Assembly: GCF_015160875.1 (NCBI RefSeq) | Contig: NZ_CP063374.1 | Location: forward strand, 372,001 to 436,000 | DNA length: 64,000 nucleotides | Reading direction: 5' to 3' | Origin: Streptomyces chromofuscus | GTDB lineage: Bacteria > Actinomycetota > Actinomycetes > Streptomycetales > Streptomycetaceae | Shown: piece by piece, positions 36,001 through 45,791 of the stretch | Layout: every line of letters begins with the position of its first letter | How positions within the stretch are numbered: position 1 is the stretch's first letter | Translations under genes and position numbers: made by a program | Notes under the pieces: generated by a model | Database searches by the model: none | What the model was told of the DNA's origin: nothing | What the model saw: only the letters and a program-made list of their open reading frames with translations

Positions 36001-36150
36001 CAGCAGTGTCCTCAGCCGTTGGCTGAGCCTGTCGCGGACGACGACGTCCTTCGCCGGTTCCGGCATCGCCAGCTTCCGCCTGATGATCGCGCGATGCTTT
36101 CGACCGGGCGTGGTGGAGCCGTGTGGTCGATCGGGTACGGAGTCACCCAT
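33097..36150 (-). CDS. Large ATPase-TPR-BTAD transcriptional regulator
   Basis: 1017 residues from ATG 36150, with GGAGG ten bases upstream; the longer open frame has no signal. A STAND/MalT-like NTPase comes first: Walker A TAGAGKTT (about 61-68) and Walker B-like RLVLVCDNVE. Then comes a helical region of TPR-like repeats (about 330-760), and at the C-terminus a winged helix (SVELLSYLLWAPDRRATRDE, LRQALYRLREVL) plus a bacterial transcriptional activator domain (about 900-1017). SARP/AfsR proteins put the DNA-binding part first, so this is the reversed order. It probably activates this minus-strand unit when it senses a ligand. Confidence 0.85.
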   Translation of the reverse strand: MGDSVPDRPHGSTTPGRKHRAIIRRKLAMPEPAKDVVVRDRLSQRLRTLLDRHTVVNVFATAGAGKTTAVALAVRDLDRPVAWLSLDGTEQAAGRLLVYLEAAVEDAVPGAADVASDALSSSLHIGEAAGLLAESLQGSRLVLVCDNVERISPDETCVAVLSSFARYLPSGVNLVLVSRVDVRLDTGSTSERDRVGELVESDLSFDVQEAAAALRSVGRDGSPVHAVAATGGWVTGVLFGGWRHARSHDLHPDLLRSYVAANVFNSLSPVERTFLLHTSLLQEVTAEGARALGQENAAQVMADLRARHLPVAWSSDGTRMTPHPVFRDFLLEALEREDDRTLGAVRRRHAEVLIAGGAHEEAVDELLRLGDLEAAGRLAAVALPSLVARMDFAPAARWLDALGTSVRAPTPEIGSVILRVAFALEQCTRGVELVDRYGYDWLPAPKTADLEEAHVLACWCLWHSGRMEEARSVADRLPHGRNRHIAQTLIALGTGEEPPPFPDYSTTPSGPLDGLLMRLAFLRGRLEGLDDPGSFDPWRTTVGGPWVVAALRVTGRLDAAMSMFEPRRGSSQPVWLHAVDAVDLMLDLGRGEEACASISRGRELIEATGSRVYKNLSLLGEAKLWLRLEGDTRRADRALAQAMANGASEYALTREAWQMWSGLSMLLQNRDAEAHAHLEECIRSMQKGDRRLDLPTAAVYLAEAQWRLGQEDESDATADLAMVSASAHGTQHLLLTALTDVPSVAARAADARSSRMSPWHEILTVLSGQHPVRVSVRTPRLVLEEFGEPALSIDGTVTQPRLTKSVELLSYLLWAPDRRATRDELLGALFGGRNDAAGRSYLRQALYRLREVLPDGLGPVQDGDVFRMVGPALAMGSAQRAVDLVAQAGRQDKEVRLQTLSRALTSAERGPYLATVSGEWVAERRVILAETFLSARMDSARLAYGMNRYREAKGLVDGVLREDPYREQAWQLAIRLAHASGSDDAVLAHYQRYVARMRDLGVPPSDEVRRLVMQLRR

Positions 36151-36172
36151 CGATCTCGCGCCTCCGTGATCC

Positions 36173-37033
36173 TCAGTGCTCGTCCGGGAGCTTACGCCAG
36201 TCGTCCGGGAAGAAGAACGCATCGGACGTCGGAGGGATCGGCGACTGCACCTCGACCCAACGCGCGGGTTCATCACGCTCGTTGACGAACCCGTGGGTGC
36301 CGTCCGTACCCACCCACACCAGGTCACCGGTGTGGATGACCTCGTCCTTGCCGTCGAGGGTCCCGCGCATGCCGCCGGAGGTGAAGTAGTAGATCTCCTC
36401 GAACGGGTGGTAGTGGACCTTGGCCGCCCGGCCCGGGCCGGACTTCGGTGCGATCTCACACACGAAGACGGTGTGATGTTGTGCGCCGAGGAGCTGGTCG
36501 ACCATCATCCTGACACTGATGTTCTTGATGTTGGGCCCGTGGTAACCGGGCATCGACAGCTGGGCGTACGGAGCCATGTCGGAGTCGGCGAAGTGCCCGA
36601 CGAACCGGTGCCGTGGGTCCGTCTCGGACGGGCGGCCCAGGTTCTCCCCCGGCGAGGCCTTGGCTCCGACACGGCTGCGAGCCCCGTCGAACGTCGGTGG
36701 CTTGGGCGCGCGCACCCCGATCCACGTGAGTCCCTCATCGGCGGCGGACAGTGCGTGCGCGACACCGACGGGAGCCACGCCGTAGTCGCCGGAGCCGAGT
36801 TCGTAGCGCACTCCGGCGTAGGCGGCCTCGCCGGTTCCGCCCGTGACGAACCACGACTCCTCGAACGGGCAGCGGGTCCAGCCCGTCGTCGCCCCGGGAG
36901 ACAGCTCGTACAGGCTCACCTCCAGGTGAGCGGCACCGTGCTCGTGCCCGACCAGGAGCGCCTGCCGAAGGCCGGGAACACCCGGGACGTCGACGAACGT
37001 CCGCTCCGACGCGCGGGAGATGTAGTAAGCCAT
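36173..37033 (-). CDS. Bicupin metalloprotein
   Basis: 286 residues from ATG 37033, with GAGG five bases upstream. It has two cupin folds. The C-terminal one (about 160-265) has the full metal motif: KVHYHPFEEIYYFTSG (two His and Glu) and the second His in GDLVWVGTDGTHGFVN. The N-terminal one (about 30-105) keeps the fold, but its metal histidines are replaced (WTRCPFEESWFVTGG). So one metal site is expected, probably Fe or Mn. Such bicupins include ring-cleaving dioxygenases and isomerases. It sits just after the monooxygenase gene, which suggests that it works on the hydroxylated product. Its 3' end is 22 bases from the regulator start. Confidence 0.8.
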   Translation of the reverse strand: MAYYISRASERTFVDVPGVPGLRQALLVGHEHGAAHLEVSLYELSPGATTGWTRCPFEESWFVTGGTGEAAYAGVRYELGSGDYGVAPVGVAHALSAADEGLTWIGVRAPKPPTFDGARSRVGAKASPGENLGRPSETDPRHRFVGHFADSDMAPYAQLSMPGYHGPNIKNISVRMMVDQLLGAQHHTVFVCEIAPKSGPGRAAKVHYHPFEEIYYFTSGGMRGTLDGKDEVIHTGDLVWVGTDGTHGFVNERDEPARWVEVQSPIPPTSDAFFFPDDWRKLPDEH

Positions 37034-37175
37034 GTCCACCTCTTTCTTTCACGGGCGAGACGTCCGGACAGGACCCCTCGCCTGGTAGCTGCTGATCGTG
37101 ACGGGGCCTTGCGAAGGGGGCGGCGGAGCGGTCCATGGCCGGCGACTGCCGTGGACCGCCCGCCGCGCCGCCGGC

Positions 37176-38711
37176 TCAGCGGACCAGTGAGCCTTGGGCC
37201 CGCGCGCCGTCCAGGCGCCGGGCGTACTCGGCCTGCTCCGTGTAGGCCGTCACCTCGGGAGCGGCGGGCGCCGAGATGCCGCAGACCCTCCGGGCGAGTT
37301 CGGTGAGCGGCCCGGACGGCGACAGCTCCGAGCGCTTCATGGTGAGCATCCGCGTGGTGAGCATCGGGGTGCCGTTGAACTGTTCGAAGGTGCTCACGCG
37401 GTCACCGAAGTCCGTGAGGAACAGGTCGCGGATCACCCGCGAGATGCGCATGCGGTCGTAGGGTTCCCCGACCGCACCGGACTGCAGCGGTTCGAGCCAG
37501 TCGTGCAGCTCGGGGTTGTTCCACTGCTCCTCGGTGGGGAACAGCAGCGACGCGCGGCCGGCGAGGTCGACCACCTCGTTGCGCATCTCCGCGTACCGCT
37601 CCAGGTAGTAGGACCGGCCGAAGTCGAAGAGCAGGACGTTCGGCTTGAAGAGCCCGGCAGGGGACAGGAACCCTTCCGTCTCGGAGGCGATCACGTGGGC
37701 GCGCAGCGTCTGGTAGAACTCGACGAGACGTGCCACGCGAGCCTGGACCGGCGGAAGCTGGAAGGTGCCGATGTGCTCGGTCATCAGCAGCGCGAGCCCG
37801 ACCATGAGCTCGGCCCGCACCATCGTCCGGATCAGCGCCTCGTAGTGCACCCAGTCGAAGATGCGCTGCGGGTACAGCGAGGCGTGCTCGGGGCTGCCGA
37901 TGTGGAAAACCCGTTCCCACGGAATGAACACGTTGTCGAAGATGACGGTGCATTCCAGCTCGTCACCGGCCGAGGCCAGCGGGTGGTTGTCGGGGTCGTC
38001 GCGCACGGTCGCCTCGCGCGAGACCATCGTGACGCCCGGCGCGTTGGCCGGCACGGCGCCGTAGATGACCTGCTCGCTCTGGATGCCCGGGCGGTAGAAG
38101 ACGCCGAGGTGGATGTAGTCGGCGAACGGGGTGCCGGTGCTCACCGCCTTGACGCCGGCCACGACGATGCCGTCCTCGCGCCGCTCCACGATGCGCAGCG
38201 TGGGCGAGCTCTTGGCGGAGGACTCCTTCGACCGGTCGAGCTGGGGGTCGATGAAGGCGAAGGCGCAGTTGAGGTCACCCTCCTTCACCAGTTCCAGGAA
38301 CTCCCGGATGCCGACGGTCAGGTCACGCCCGTCGGTGCCCACGGACTGCTCGCTCCACGGCGCCGGGTCCTCCTCGTAGGTGACCAGGCCGTAGTTGTTC
38401 GCGCACGGGGTTCGTCCCGTCGACCCGCCGTCGAGTTCCCGGACCACGGTCTCGAGGTAGACGCGCTTGCGCCGCAGCCCTTCGGCGTCCGTGTGCTTGA
38501 ACCACATCATCGAGCGACGTTCTCCGTCGTCGTCGACGAAGGTCATGACGTCCTGCATCTTCGGGTCGTGGTGCAGGTCGTAGAACTTCGCTATGCGCTT
38601 GGCCTGCGCCCTGGTCTTCGGGTGCGTGGTGACGTCGTCGACCCGGTCACCTCCGACCCAGAGGACGCGCCCGTCCCTGAGGGACTCCAGATACTGATCG
38701 CCGGTCCGCAT
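37176..38711 (-). CDS. HpaB-family FADH2-dependent monooxygenase
   Basis: 511 residues from ATG 38711 (MRTGDQYLESLRDGR is the standard family start; AAAGGG lies upstream). It has the 4-hydroxyphenylacetate 3-hydroxylase fold: an N-terminal domain, a beta-domain with VAGVKAVSTGTPFADYIHLG, then the long helical domain with WERVFHIGSP and ALIRTMVRAELMVGLALLM. Relatives hydroxylate phenols, dechlorinate chlorophenols, release nitrite from nitrophenols or open N-heterocycles. The sequence alone does not tell which. It needs reduced flavin from the reductase at 32450-32989. It is the first gene of a five-gene minus-strand unit. Confidence 0.9.
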   Translation of the reverse strand: MRTGDQYLESLRDGRVLWVGGDRVDDVTTHPKTRAQAKRIAKFYDLHHDPKMQDVMTFVDDDGERRSMMWFKHTDAEGLRRKRVYLETVVRELDGGSTGRTPCANNYGLVTYEEDPAPWSEQSVGTDGRDLTVGIREFLELVKEGDLNCAFAFIDPQLDRSKESSAKSSPTLRIVERREDGIVVAGVKAVSTGTPFADYIHLGVFYRPGIQSEQVIYGAVPANAPGVTMVSREATVRDDPDNHPLASAGDELECTVIFDNVFIPWERVFHIGSPEHASLYPQRIFDWVHYEALIRTMVRAELMVGLALLMTEHIGTFQLPPVQARVARLVEFYQTLRAHVIASETEGFLSPAGLFKPNVLLFDFGRSYYLERYAEMRNEVVDLAGRASLLFPTEEQWNNPELHDWLEPLQSGAVGEPYDRMRISRVIRDLFLTDFGDRVSTFEQFNGTPMLTTRMLTMKRSELSPSGPLTELARRVCGISAPAAPEVTAYTEQAEYARRLDGARAQGSLVR

Positions 38712-39068
38712 CAGATGCCACCCTTTCCACATCGCCCGCGCGCCTGCGCGGGCACTGTTTTCTGTGGGGCCGCCGTCCTCTTCCCTTGCGATGCGGACAT
38801 CACGGGGAAAGAGGGCCGCGAACCCGTCGGTGAGATTGCCTTCGAGGCCTTGTGGGCCGGGAAGTTCGGCGCCTCGATCGACTGCCCCTCGCCCTGCTCG
38901 ACGGGAATCGACGGGAATCGACGAGGCGCATGGTGCCCACGGTGGCGGTCGTGCTCGGCCGACGATGTCCGCGAGCGTATCCACCAGCTGTTAGTGGGGC
39001 TGTTAATCGTGACCGGACGCCATGAGCAGTTAAGTCGCTTGCCGCACTGCCCGGTTCGCCGGGCGGTG
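38712..39068. other. Upstream region of the monooxygenase unit
   Basis: About 360 bases with no gene. It should hold the promoter of the monooxygenase unit. Three GC(T/A)GTTA heptamers lie in the same orientation at 38987, 38999 and 39026. The wider stretch is AT-richer than its neighbours. They resemble the direct repeats bound by SARP/PhoB-type winged helices, but the spacing (12 and 27) is not the textbook 11 or 22. Confidence 0.35.
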
Positions 39069-39653
39069 TCAGAGCCGTGCCGCCACCGGTGCCGGCGGCG
39101 CCGGCATGTCGAGTTCGAAGGCCATGACGCGGTGGAACCGCGACAGGGCGTTCCACATGCTGATGCACATGACGAGCTCCACCAGCTCGGCCGCCCCGAA
39201 CACCCGCCCCACCTCGTCCCGGACCCTGCTCGACACGCCGGTCGGGCCGTCTTGCGCGGAAACCGTCGGAAGCGAGACCGTCATCTCCTCGGCCAGTTGC
39301 AGGGCCAGCCTCTCCTCCATGGCGAAGCCCTCCAGCGCGCCGCTCGCGACGGCCGCCAGCTCCTCGGCCCCCACGCCGGCGGCCAGCGCGGACGTGCAGC
39401 GGTGACTCGCGGTGTAGCGGCAGTGATTGAGCACCGCGACGCGCACGGCGACCAGTTCCTTCACCCGCCCCTTCAAGGAGCCCGGGCCGTTGAGCCGACG
39501 CAGGAAGGGCAGGTATGTGGCGAGCAGGCCGGGGCTGTTCCCGATGCCCGCCCAGGTGTTCAGCACGTCGCCGTAGGCGTTGATCCCCTGGGCGAGAGCG
39601 GGTTGGTCGATCGACGAGAACTCGTCGGACGTGAGGAGCGGCACCAGCGACAT
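39069..39653 (-). CDS. Carboxymuconolactone-decarboxylase/AhpD-family protein
   Basis: 194 residues from ATG 39653; the AAGG ribosome site overlaps the stop of the upstream NrtS-like gene. The helical CMD fold has the motif ELVAVRVAVLNHCRYTASHR: Cys, then His at the expected places, and a conserved Glu. AhpD-like proteins reduce peroxides through a CxxC pair; here only the first Cys and the His are clear (CRYTASH), so decarboxylase-like or peroxidase-like action is uncertain. The tight link to the transporter gene suggests a shared stress role. Confidence 0.8.
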   Translation of the reverse strand: MSLVPLLTSDEFSSIDQPALAQGINAYGDVLNTWAGIGNSPGLLATYLPFLRRLNGPGSLKGRVKELVAVRVAVLNHCRYTASHRCTSALAAGVGAEELAAVASGALEGFAMEERLALQLAEEMTVSLPTVSAQDGPTGVSSRVRDEVGRVFGAAELVELVMCISMWNALSRFHRVMAFELDMPAPPAPVAARL

Positions 39654-39658
39654 GAGAG

Positions 39659-40099
39659 CTACCTTTCGATGGATCCTGCCGGGGAGCAGCCGGTTCGGGC
39701 TGACGGTGAAACGGATCCGCCGGGAGAGGCGGTGTGCACGGGCAGGGCCCGCGGACGCGGTGGACCTCCGGGTCTGCGCAGGCCGATGGCGATCCCCGTG
39801 GTCGCGTTGCACCACGGCACGAGGAAGGTGAGAGCGATGCGACCCGCGAGGGCCCACGTGAAGGGTCCCTCCCGGACCTGCGGATACAGGTTGACCAGGA
39901 ACAGCACCGACCCGACCGCCAGGGCGGCCAAGGTCGTCTGCGCCAGTGACCTGCCCCGGACGGCACCGCGCGCCGCCACGCTCCAGGCGACGGGAGCGGT
40001 CTCCACCCGGGCGGCCCGCTCGGGCCGGCCCATGGTGTGCTGGAGACCGACAGAGCCACAACTCCCCTGCCGTTCCTCGTGGTCGAAGACGTCCGTCAC
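39659..40099 (-). CDS. NrtS-like nitrate/nitrite transporter
   Basis: 146 residues from GTG 40099, with AGGAGG six bases upstream. Two membrane segments (LAALAVGSVLFLVNLYP and GRIALTFLVPWCNATTGI) follow a basic N-terminal tail. They match the NrtS pattern (VGxxLxLxNQ, then LTYxVPYxVxT), a small two-helix family shown in cyanobacteria to move nitrate or nitrite as oligomers. The C-terminal 35 residues are proline/serine-rich and not conserved. It is coupled to the AhpD-like gene 5 bases downstream. In this island it might export nitrite released by the monooxygenase; that is inference. Confidence 0.6.
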   Translation of the reverse strand: MTDVFDHEERQGSCGSVGLQHTMGRPERAARVETAPVAWSVAARGAVRGRSLAQTTLAALAVGSVLFLVNLYPQVREGPFTWALAGRIALTFLVPWCNATTGIAIGLRRPGGPPRPRALPVHTASPGGSVSPSARTGCSPAGSIER

Positions 40100-40291
40100 C
40101 CCGTCCCTCCTTCTTCCTCGGAGCGGGCTGAGCGCGAGCCAGTGTGCGCCGCGCCCCGTTAGCCGCCAGGAAGGTGGGCGAGGGCCCGGCGGCCGGCGTG
40201 TGAACCCTTCGTTAGCGGCGGTTGCCGCTGCGTGAGCGCTTCGGCTCCACTCTCCGCAGCAAGCAATGAAGCGCTGACTGGAGGAGCCAAC
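40100..40291. promoter_or_regulatory. Divergent promoter region with a short hairpin
   Basis: 192 bases between the divergent NrtS-like and SDR genes. AGCGGC (40214-40219) and GCCGCT (40224-40229) form a 6-bp hairpin with a GGTT loop, placed where an operator would lie. Boxes for both promoters cannot be assigned with confidence. Confidence 0.4.
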
Positions 40292-41101
40292 ATGGCGGCA
40301 GGTGGGAACTTGGAGGGCCGCACGGCCTTCGTGACCGGTGGTAGTCGAGGTCTGGGCTTCGCCATCGCGCAGGCGCTGCTCGAACGGGGAGCCAAGGTGG
40401 CGATCGCGGCCAGGGACGAGGCGGCGGTGAAGGCCGCGGCCGGTCGTCTCACGGCCGGGTCCGACGCGCGGAACGTCCTCCCCGTCGTCGCGGACGTCAC
40501 CGACGCGGACTCCGTCGACAGCGTGCTGGCGGAGGTGCACGCGTGGCACGGCGCCCTCGACGTCGTCGTGAACAACGCGGGACCGCAGCTGACGCCGGCC
40601 CCGCTGGACAAGGTCGAGGACGAGACCGTCGCGTCGGCCTTCGACACGAAGCTGATCGGATACCTGCGCGTCTCGCGGGCCGCGCTGCCGTTCCTGAGCC
40701 GCACCGGCAGCGGCAGCATCGTCAACGTGGTCGGCGCGACCGCCCACCTGCTGATCCCCAACGCCGGTGCCACGGGCATCGTGAACGCGGGCGTGGTGGC
40801 GCTCACCAGCTACCTGGCGGCGGAGGCGGCTCCCGCCAACATCCGGGTGAACGCGATCTCGCCCGGGATGACCAAGACGGAGGGCTGGCTCACCAGGACC
40901 GAGGCCATGGGCCGGCAGCAGGGCAAGACCCCCGAGGAGGTCCGGGCCGGCATGGCCCAGGCGCTCGGCATTCGCCTCGACCGCTGGGCCGAGCCCGCCG
41001 AGATCGGTGCCGCGGCGGCGTTCCTGGCGTCCGACGACGCCTCCTACGTGACCGGCCAGGTGCTGCGCGTCGACGGCGGGATGACAAAGCCCGTCGCCTG
41101 A
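40292..41101 (+). CDS. SDR-fold protein lacking the catalytic triad
   Basis: 269 residues from ATG 40292, with GGAGGAG upstream. It is a complete Rossmann fold: TGGSRGLG cofactor loop, ARDEA second strand, VVNNAGP, and PGMTKTEGW after strand 6. The active-site positions aligned with the classical enzymes are changed: the Ser of ISS is Gly148, the Tyr is Thr161 and the Lys of YxxxK is Asn165 (ATGIVNAG in place of YSASKAG). The alignment has no gaps, so this is not a misreading. It probably binds NAD(P)H but cannot act as a normal SDR. It may be a binding or regulatory protein. The transhydrogenase genes follow on the same strand. Confidence 0.8.
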   Translation: MAAGGNLEGRTAFVTGGSRGLGFAIAQALLERGAKVAIAARDEAAVKAAAGRLTAGSDARNVLPVVADVTDADSVDSVLAEVHAWHGALDVVVNNAGPQLTPAPLDKVEDETVASAFDTKLIGYLRVSRAALPFLSRTGSGSIVNVVGATAHLLIPNAGATGIVNAGVVALTSYLAAEAAPANIRVNAISPGMTKTEGWLTRTEAMGRQQGKTPEEVRAGMAQALGIRLDRWAEPAEIGAAAAFLASDDASYVTGQVLRVDGGMTKPVA

Positions 41102-41218
41102 TCGCAGGCCCAGGCAAGCGCCATCCAGTGCCCGCGGGCGCCCTGGATGGCGCTCTTGCTTCTGCCCGTACGGGCATCCGCCAGATGCTCCGCGTCCTCG
41201 ACCCCTGGAGTGTGGGGA

Positions 41219-42781
41219 ATGCTGATCGGAATCGTGAAGGAGACCCACCCTGGTGAGCGGCGCGTCGCCGCCACGCCCACCACGGTGGTGCAGTTGGTGA
41301 AGCTGGGATACGACGTCGTGGTGGAGCCGGGCGCCGGTGCGCTGTCGAGCTTCCCGGACGAGGCCTACGCCGAGGCCGGTGCAAGAGTCGGTGATCCGCT
41401 CGCGGCGGACGTCGTCCTCGGGGTCGACGCGCTGTCGCCGGCGCAGCTGGACGCGTTGACGCCCGGTGCGACGGTGGTGGGCATCATGAGCCCGGCGTTG
41501 CGTCCGGCGCTGGTGGAGGACCTGGCGAAGCGGCCCGTCACGGCCCTGGCCGTGGACGCGGTGCCGCGCATCTCGCGGGCGCAGCCGCTCGACGTGCTGT
41601 CGTCGATGGCGAACATCGCGGGGTACCGGGCCGTGGTGGAGGCCGCTCATGCCTTCGGCCGGTTCTTCACCGGTCAGGTGACGGCCGCGGGCAAGGTGCC
41701 GCCGGCCAGGGTGCTGGTGTGCGGCGCGGGGGTGGCCGGCCTGGCCGCGATCGCGGCGGCGGGCCGCCTCGGTGCCGTCGTGTACGCCACCGACTCACGT
41801 CCCGAGGTGGCCGATCAGGTCGGATCGCTCGGCGGCGAGTACCTCACGGTCGCGACCGGGGATGCCGACGAGGCGGCCGTGTCGGCGACGGGGTACGCCA
41901 AGGAGATGTCGCGGGACTACAACGCCCGTGCCGCCGAGCTGTACCGGGAGCGCATCCCGGAGATGGACATCGTCATCACGACCGCGCAGGTCCCGGGCCG
42001 GCCGGCGCCCAAGCTGATCACCGCGGAGATGGTGGCGTCGATGCGGTCCGGCAGCGTCATCGTCGACATGGCCGCCGCGACCGGCGGCAACGTCGAGGGC
42101 ACGGTCAGGGACGAGGCCGTGGTCACGGCGGGCGGCGTGACGATCATCGGCTACACCGACCTGCCCGGCCGGCTGCCGGCACAGGCGTCACAGCTGTACG
42201 GCACCAATCTCGTCAACCTGGTCAAGCTGATGACTCCCGGCAGGGACGGCCGGCTCGTGCTGGACTTCGGCGACGTGGTGCAGCGGTCGATAACCGTGGT
42301 GCGCGACGGGGAGCTGACCTGGCCCCCGCCGCCGGTCGAGGTGTCCGCCGCTCCGGCGGCCTCCCCCGGCTCCGCGCAGAAGGCCGTGAAGCCGGCCGCC
42401 GGTTCCCGGCCCGAGGCTCCCGTGTCCGACCGGCGACGGTTGGCCGTGGCCGGGGCCGCCGCCGCGGTGCTGTTCCTGCTCGCAGCGGTGTCCCCGCCGG
42501 CCCTGCTGGGGCACCTCACGGTGTTCGCCCTGGCGGTCGTGATCGGCTACTACGTGATCGGGCAGGTGCACCACGCCCTGCACACGCCCCTGATGAGCGT
42601 CACCAACGCGATCTCGGGGATCATCGCGGTCGGTGCCCTGCTGCAGATCGGTCACGAAGGGACCCCGAACGGCGTCCTGGTCACCGTGCTGTCGACGGTG
42701 GCGATCCTGTTGGCCTCGGTCAACGTCGTCGGCGGCTTCGCGGTGACCCGCCGGATGCTCTCCATGTTCTCGAGAAGCTGA
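41219..42781 (+). CDS. pntA: NAD(P) transhydrogenase alpha subunit
   Basis: 520 residues, close to the usual length of PntA (about 510), from ATG 41219 (GGAG nine bases upstream). It has an N-terminal alanine-dehydrogenase-like domain [20 protein letters not shown], then ILSSMAN-like [14 protein letters not shown], then [20 protein letters not shown] for NAD(H) binding. The C-terminal 100 residues have four membrane segments ([20 protein letters not shown] onward), part of the proton channel. With PntB it uses proton flow to drive hydride transfer from NADH to NADP+, giving NADPH in the cell membrane. PntB follows after 10 bases. Confidence 0.93.
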   Translation: MLIGIVKETHPGERRVAATPTTVVQLVKLGYDVVVEPGAGALSSFPDEAYAEAGARVGDPLAADVVLGVDALSPAQLDALTPGATVVGIMSPALRPALVEDLAKRPVTALAVDAVPRISRAQPLDVLSSMANIAGYRAVVEAAHAFGRFFTGQVTAAGKVPPARVLVCGAGVAGLAAIAAAGRLGAVVYATDSRPEVADQVGSLGGEYLTVATGDADEAAVSATGYAKEMSRDYNARAAELYRERIPEMDIVITTAQVPGRPAPKLITAEMVASMRSGSVIVDMAAATGGNVEGTVRDEAVVTAGGVTIIGYTDLPGRLPAQASQLYGTNLVNLVKLMTPGRDGRLVLDFGDVVQRSITVVRDGELTWPPPPVEVSAAPAASPGSAQKAVKPAAGSRPEAPVSDRRRLAVAGAAAAVLFLLAAVSPPALLGHLTVFALAVVIGYYVIGQVHHALHTPLMSVTNAISGIIAVGALLQIGHEGTPNGVLVTVLSTVAILLASVNVVGGFAVTRRMLSMFSRS

Positions 42782-42791
42782 GGGGCCCGTC

Positions 42792-44231
<1,440 letters not shown>

Positions 44232-44243
44232 CACAGGAAGCGA

Positions 44244-44297
44244 CCCGATACGGCAAGGGCCCGCGCCGGTGGCGGCGCGGGCCCTTGCCGTATCGGG
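44244..44297. terminator. Strong 24-bp hairpin terminator
   Basis: Arms 44244-44267 and 44274-44297 are perfectly complementary over 24 bp, with a 6-nt loop GGTGGC. The arm starts CCCGATACGGCAAGGGCCCG. It lies between the convergent pntB and aldehyde dehydrogenase genes, so it can stop transcription from both sides. Confidence 0.9.
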
Positions 44298-44377
44298 ATC
44301 CTGACGATCTGCCGGCCCCGGGTCGCTCGGGGCTCATCGGCTCCCGCGGCGCCCGGTGGAGGGAACGGTGAGGCGTT

Positions 44378-45754
44378 TCAGTTCTTCCAGATGGTCTTGA
44401 GGTTGCAGAACTCCCGGATGCCTTCCGCGGCGAGCTCGCGGCCGACGCCGGAGGCCTTCACGCCGCCGAAGGGCAGTTCGGGGTAGGAGACGCTCATGCC
44501 GTTGACGAAGACGGCACCGGCGTCGATGCGGCTGATCAGCAGCCGTTCCTCGTCCGGGTCGGTGGTCCACACCGACGAACTGAGGCCGAAGGCCGTGTCG
44601 TTGGCGAGCGTCACAGCCTGCTCGATGTCGTCGACCCGGTGCATCACCGCCAGCGGCCCGAACGCCTCCTCCCGGTACACCCGCATGGCGGGCGTCACCT
44701 CCTCCAGCACCGCCGGCTCGAAGAACCACCCCCGCGTGCCCGCGGCCGAACCGCCGCACCGCAGAACAGCGCCCTTGGCGACGGCGTCGTCGACCAGGTC
44801 GACGAGTTCACGCCGGCCGGACTCCGTCGCGATCGGCCCTACGTCGGTGCCCTCGTCGAGCGGGTCACCGACGGTCAGGGCCTTCGTGCCCGCGACGAAC
44901 GCCTCGACGAACGCCTCGTAGACCTCCGTGTGGACGATGAAGCGTTTGGCCGCGATGCAGGACTGGCCGTTGTTCATCGTGCGAGCGGACACCGCGGTGC
45001 GGGCGGCCGCGTGCACATCGGCGGACGGCAGCACGACGAACGGATCGGATCCGCCGAGCTCCAGCACGACCTTCTTCACCTCGGAGCCGGCGACCGCGGC
45101 GACGGAACGGCCTGCCGGTTCGGAACCCGTCAGTGTCACGGCGGCCACGCGACGGTCGCGGAGAACCGCTTCGACGTCGGCCGCTCCGACGAGGAGGGTC
45201 TGGAACGACCCGGCGGGGAAGCCCGCTCGCTCGAAGAGCGTGTCCAGGTACATCGCCGTCTGCGGCACGTTCGAGGCGTGCTTGAGCAGACCGACGTTTC
45301 CGGCCATCAGCGCGGGCGCGGCGAACCGGATCACCTGCCACATCGGGTAGTTCCACGGCATCACGGCGAGGACGACGCCAAGGGGCTGGTAGGCGGTGTA
45401 GGCGACGGACGCGTTGACCGTCCTCGGGTCGGCGAGTGCCTGGTCGGCCAACAGGCTCTCGGCGTTGTCGGCGTAGAAGCGCATCGCGTGCGCGCACTTG
45501 AGAACCTCGGCGCGGGCCTGCACGATCGGCTTGCCCATCTCGACGGTGAGCCTTCGCGCCGTGTGGGCCGCTTCGGCCTCCACGAGATCCGCGGCCGCTC
45601 GCATCCACCGGGCACGGGTGCCGAAGTCGGTGGCCCGCAGCGTGACGGCCGCGGCCTCTGCTCGTGTCAGTCGCTGGTCGATCTGTTCCTTCGTGAGAGC
45701 GGCGAACTCCTCGATGAGCTCGCCGGTCGCGGGATTGACGGTGGCGATGGGCAT
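44378..45754 (-). CDS. Aldehyde dehydrogenase (succinate-semialdehyde dehydrogenase-like)
   Basis: 458 residues from ATG 45754, with GAGGAG six bases upstream. It belongs to the ALDH superfamily: MPWNYPMWQVIRFAAPALMA with the oxyanion Asn, LTGSEPAGRSVA for NAD(P), the general-base Glu in VLELGGSDPFVV, and the nucleophile Cys in NNGQSCIAAKRF. The length and N-terminal pattern fit the SSADH group used for short semialdehydes. It is transcribed alone, between the pnt terminator and the GntR-type regulator gene. A copy of the TGGATCCA-type motif at 45792-45801 lies 38 bases upstream of its start, in a good position for repression. Confidence 0.9.
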   Translation of the reverse strand: MPIATVNPATGELIEEFAALTKEQIDQRLTRAEAAAVTLRATDFGTRARWMRAAADLVEAEAAHTARRLTVEMGKPIVQARAEVLKCAHAMRFYADNAESLLADQALADPRTVNASVAYTAYQPLGVVLAVMPWNYPMWQVIRFAAPALMAGNVGLLKHASNVPQTAMYLDTLFERAGFPAGSFQTLLVGAADVEAVLRDRRVAAVTLTGSEPAGRSVAAVAGSEVKKVVLELGGSDPFVVLPSADVHAAARTAVSARTMNNGQSCIAAKRFIVHTEVYEAFVEAFVAGTKALTVGDPLDEGTDVGPIATESGRRELVDLVDDAVAKGAVLRCGGSAAGTRGWFFEPAVLEEVTPAMRVYREEAFGPLAVMHRVDDIEQAVTLANDTAFGLSSSVWTTDPDEERLLISRIDAGAVFVNGMSVSYPELPFGGVKASGVGRELAAEGIREFCNLKTIWKN

Positions 45755-45791
45755 GGCGCTCTCCTCATTGCTTGTGCATCAAAGAGCCTCG

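Noticed and set aside
38899..38918. Tandem CGACGGGAAT repeat
   Set aside because: Only two copies of a 10-mer in intergenic DNA; chance or slippage is enough to explain it.
37194..40235. Very long open frame (about 1000 codons) on the plus strand
   Set aside because: It runs antisense to the monooxygenase, CMD and NrtS genes. High GC leaves opposite frames open; it has no family motifs and a composition rich in Arg, Gly, Val and His.
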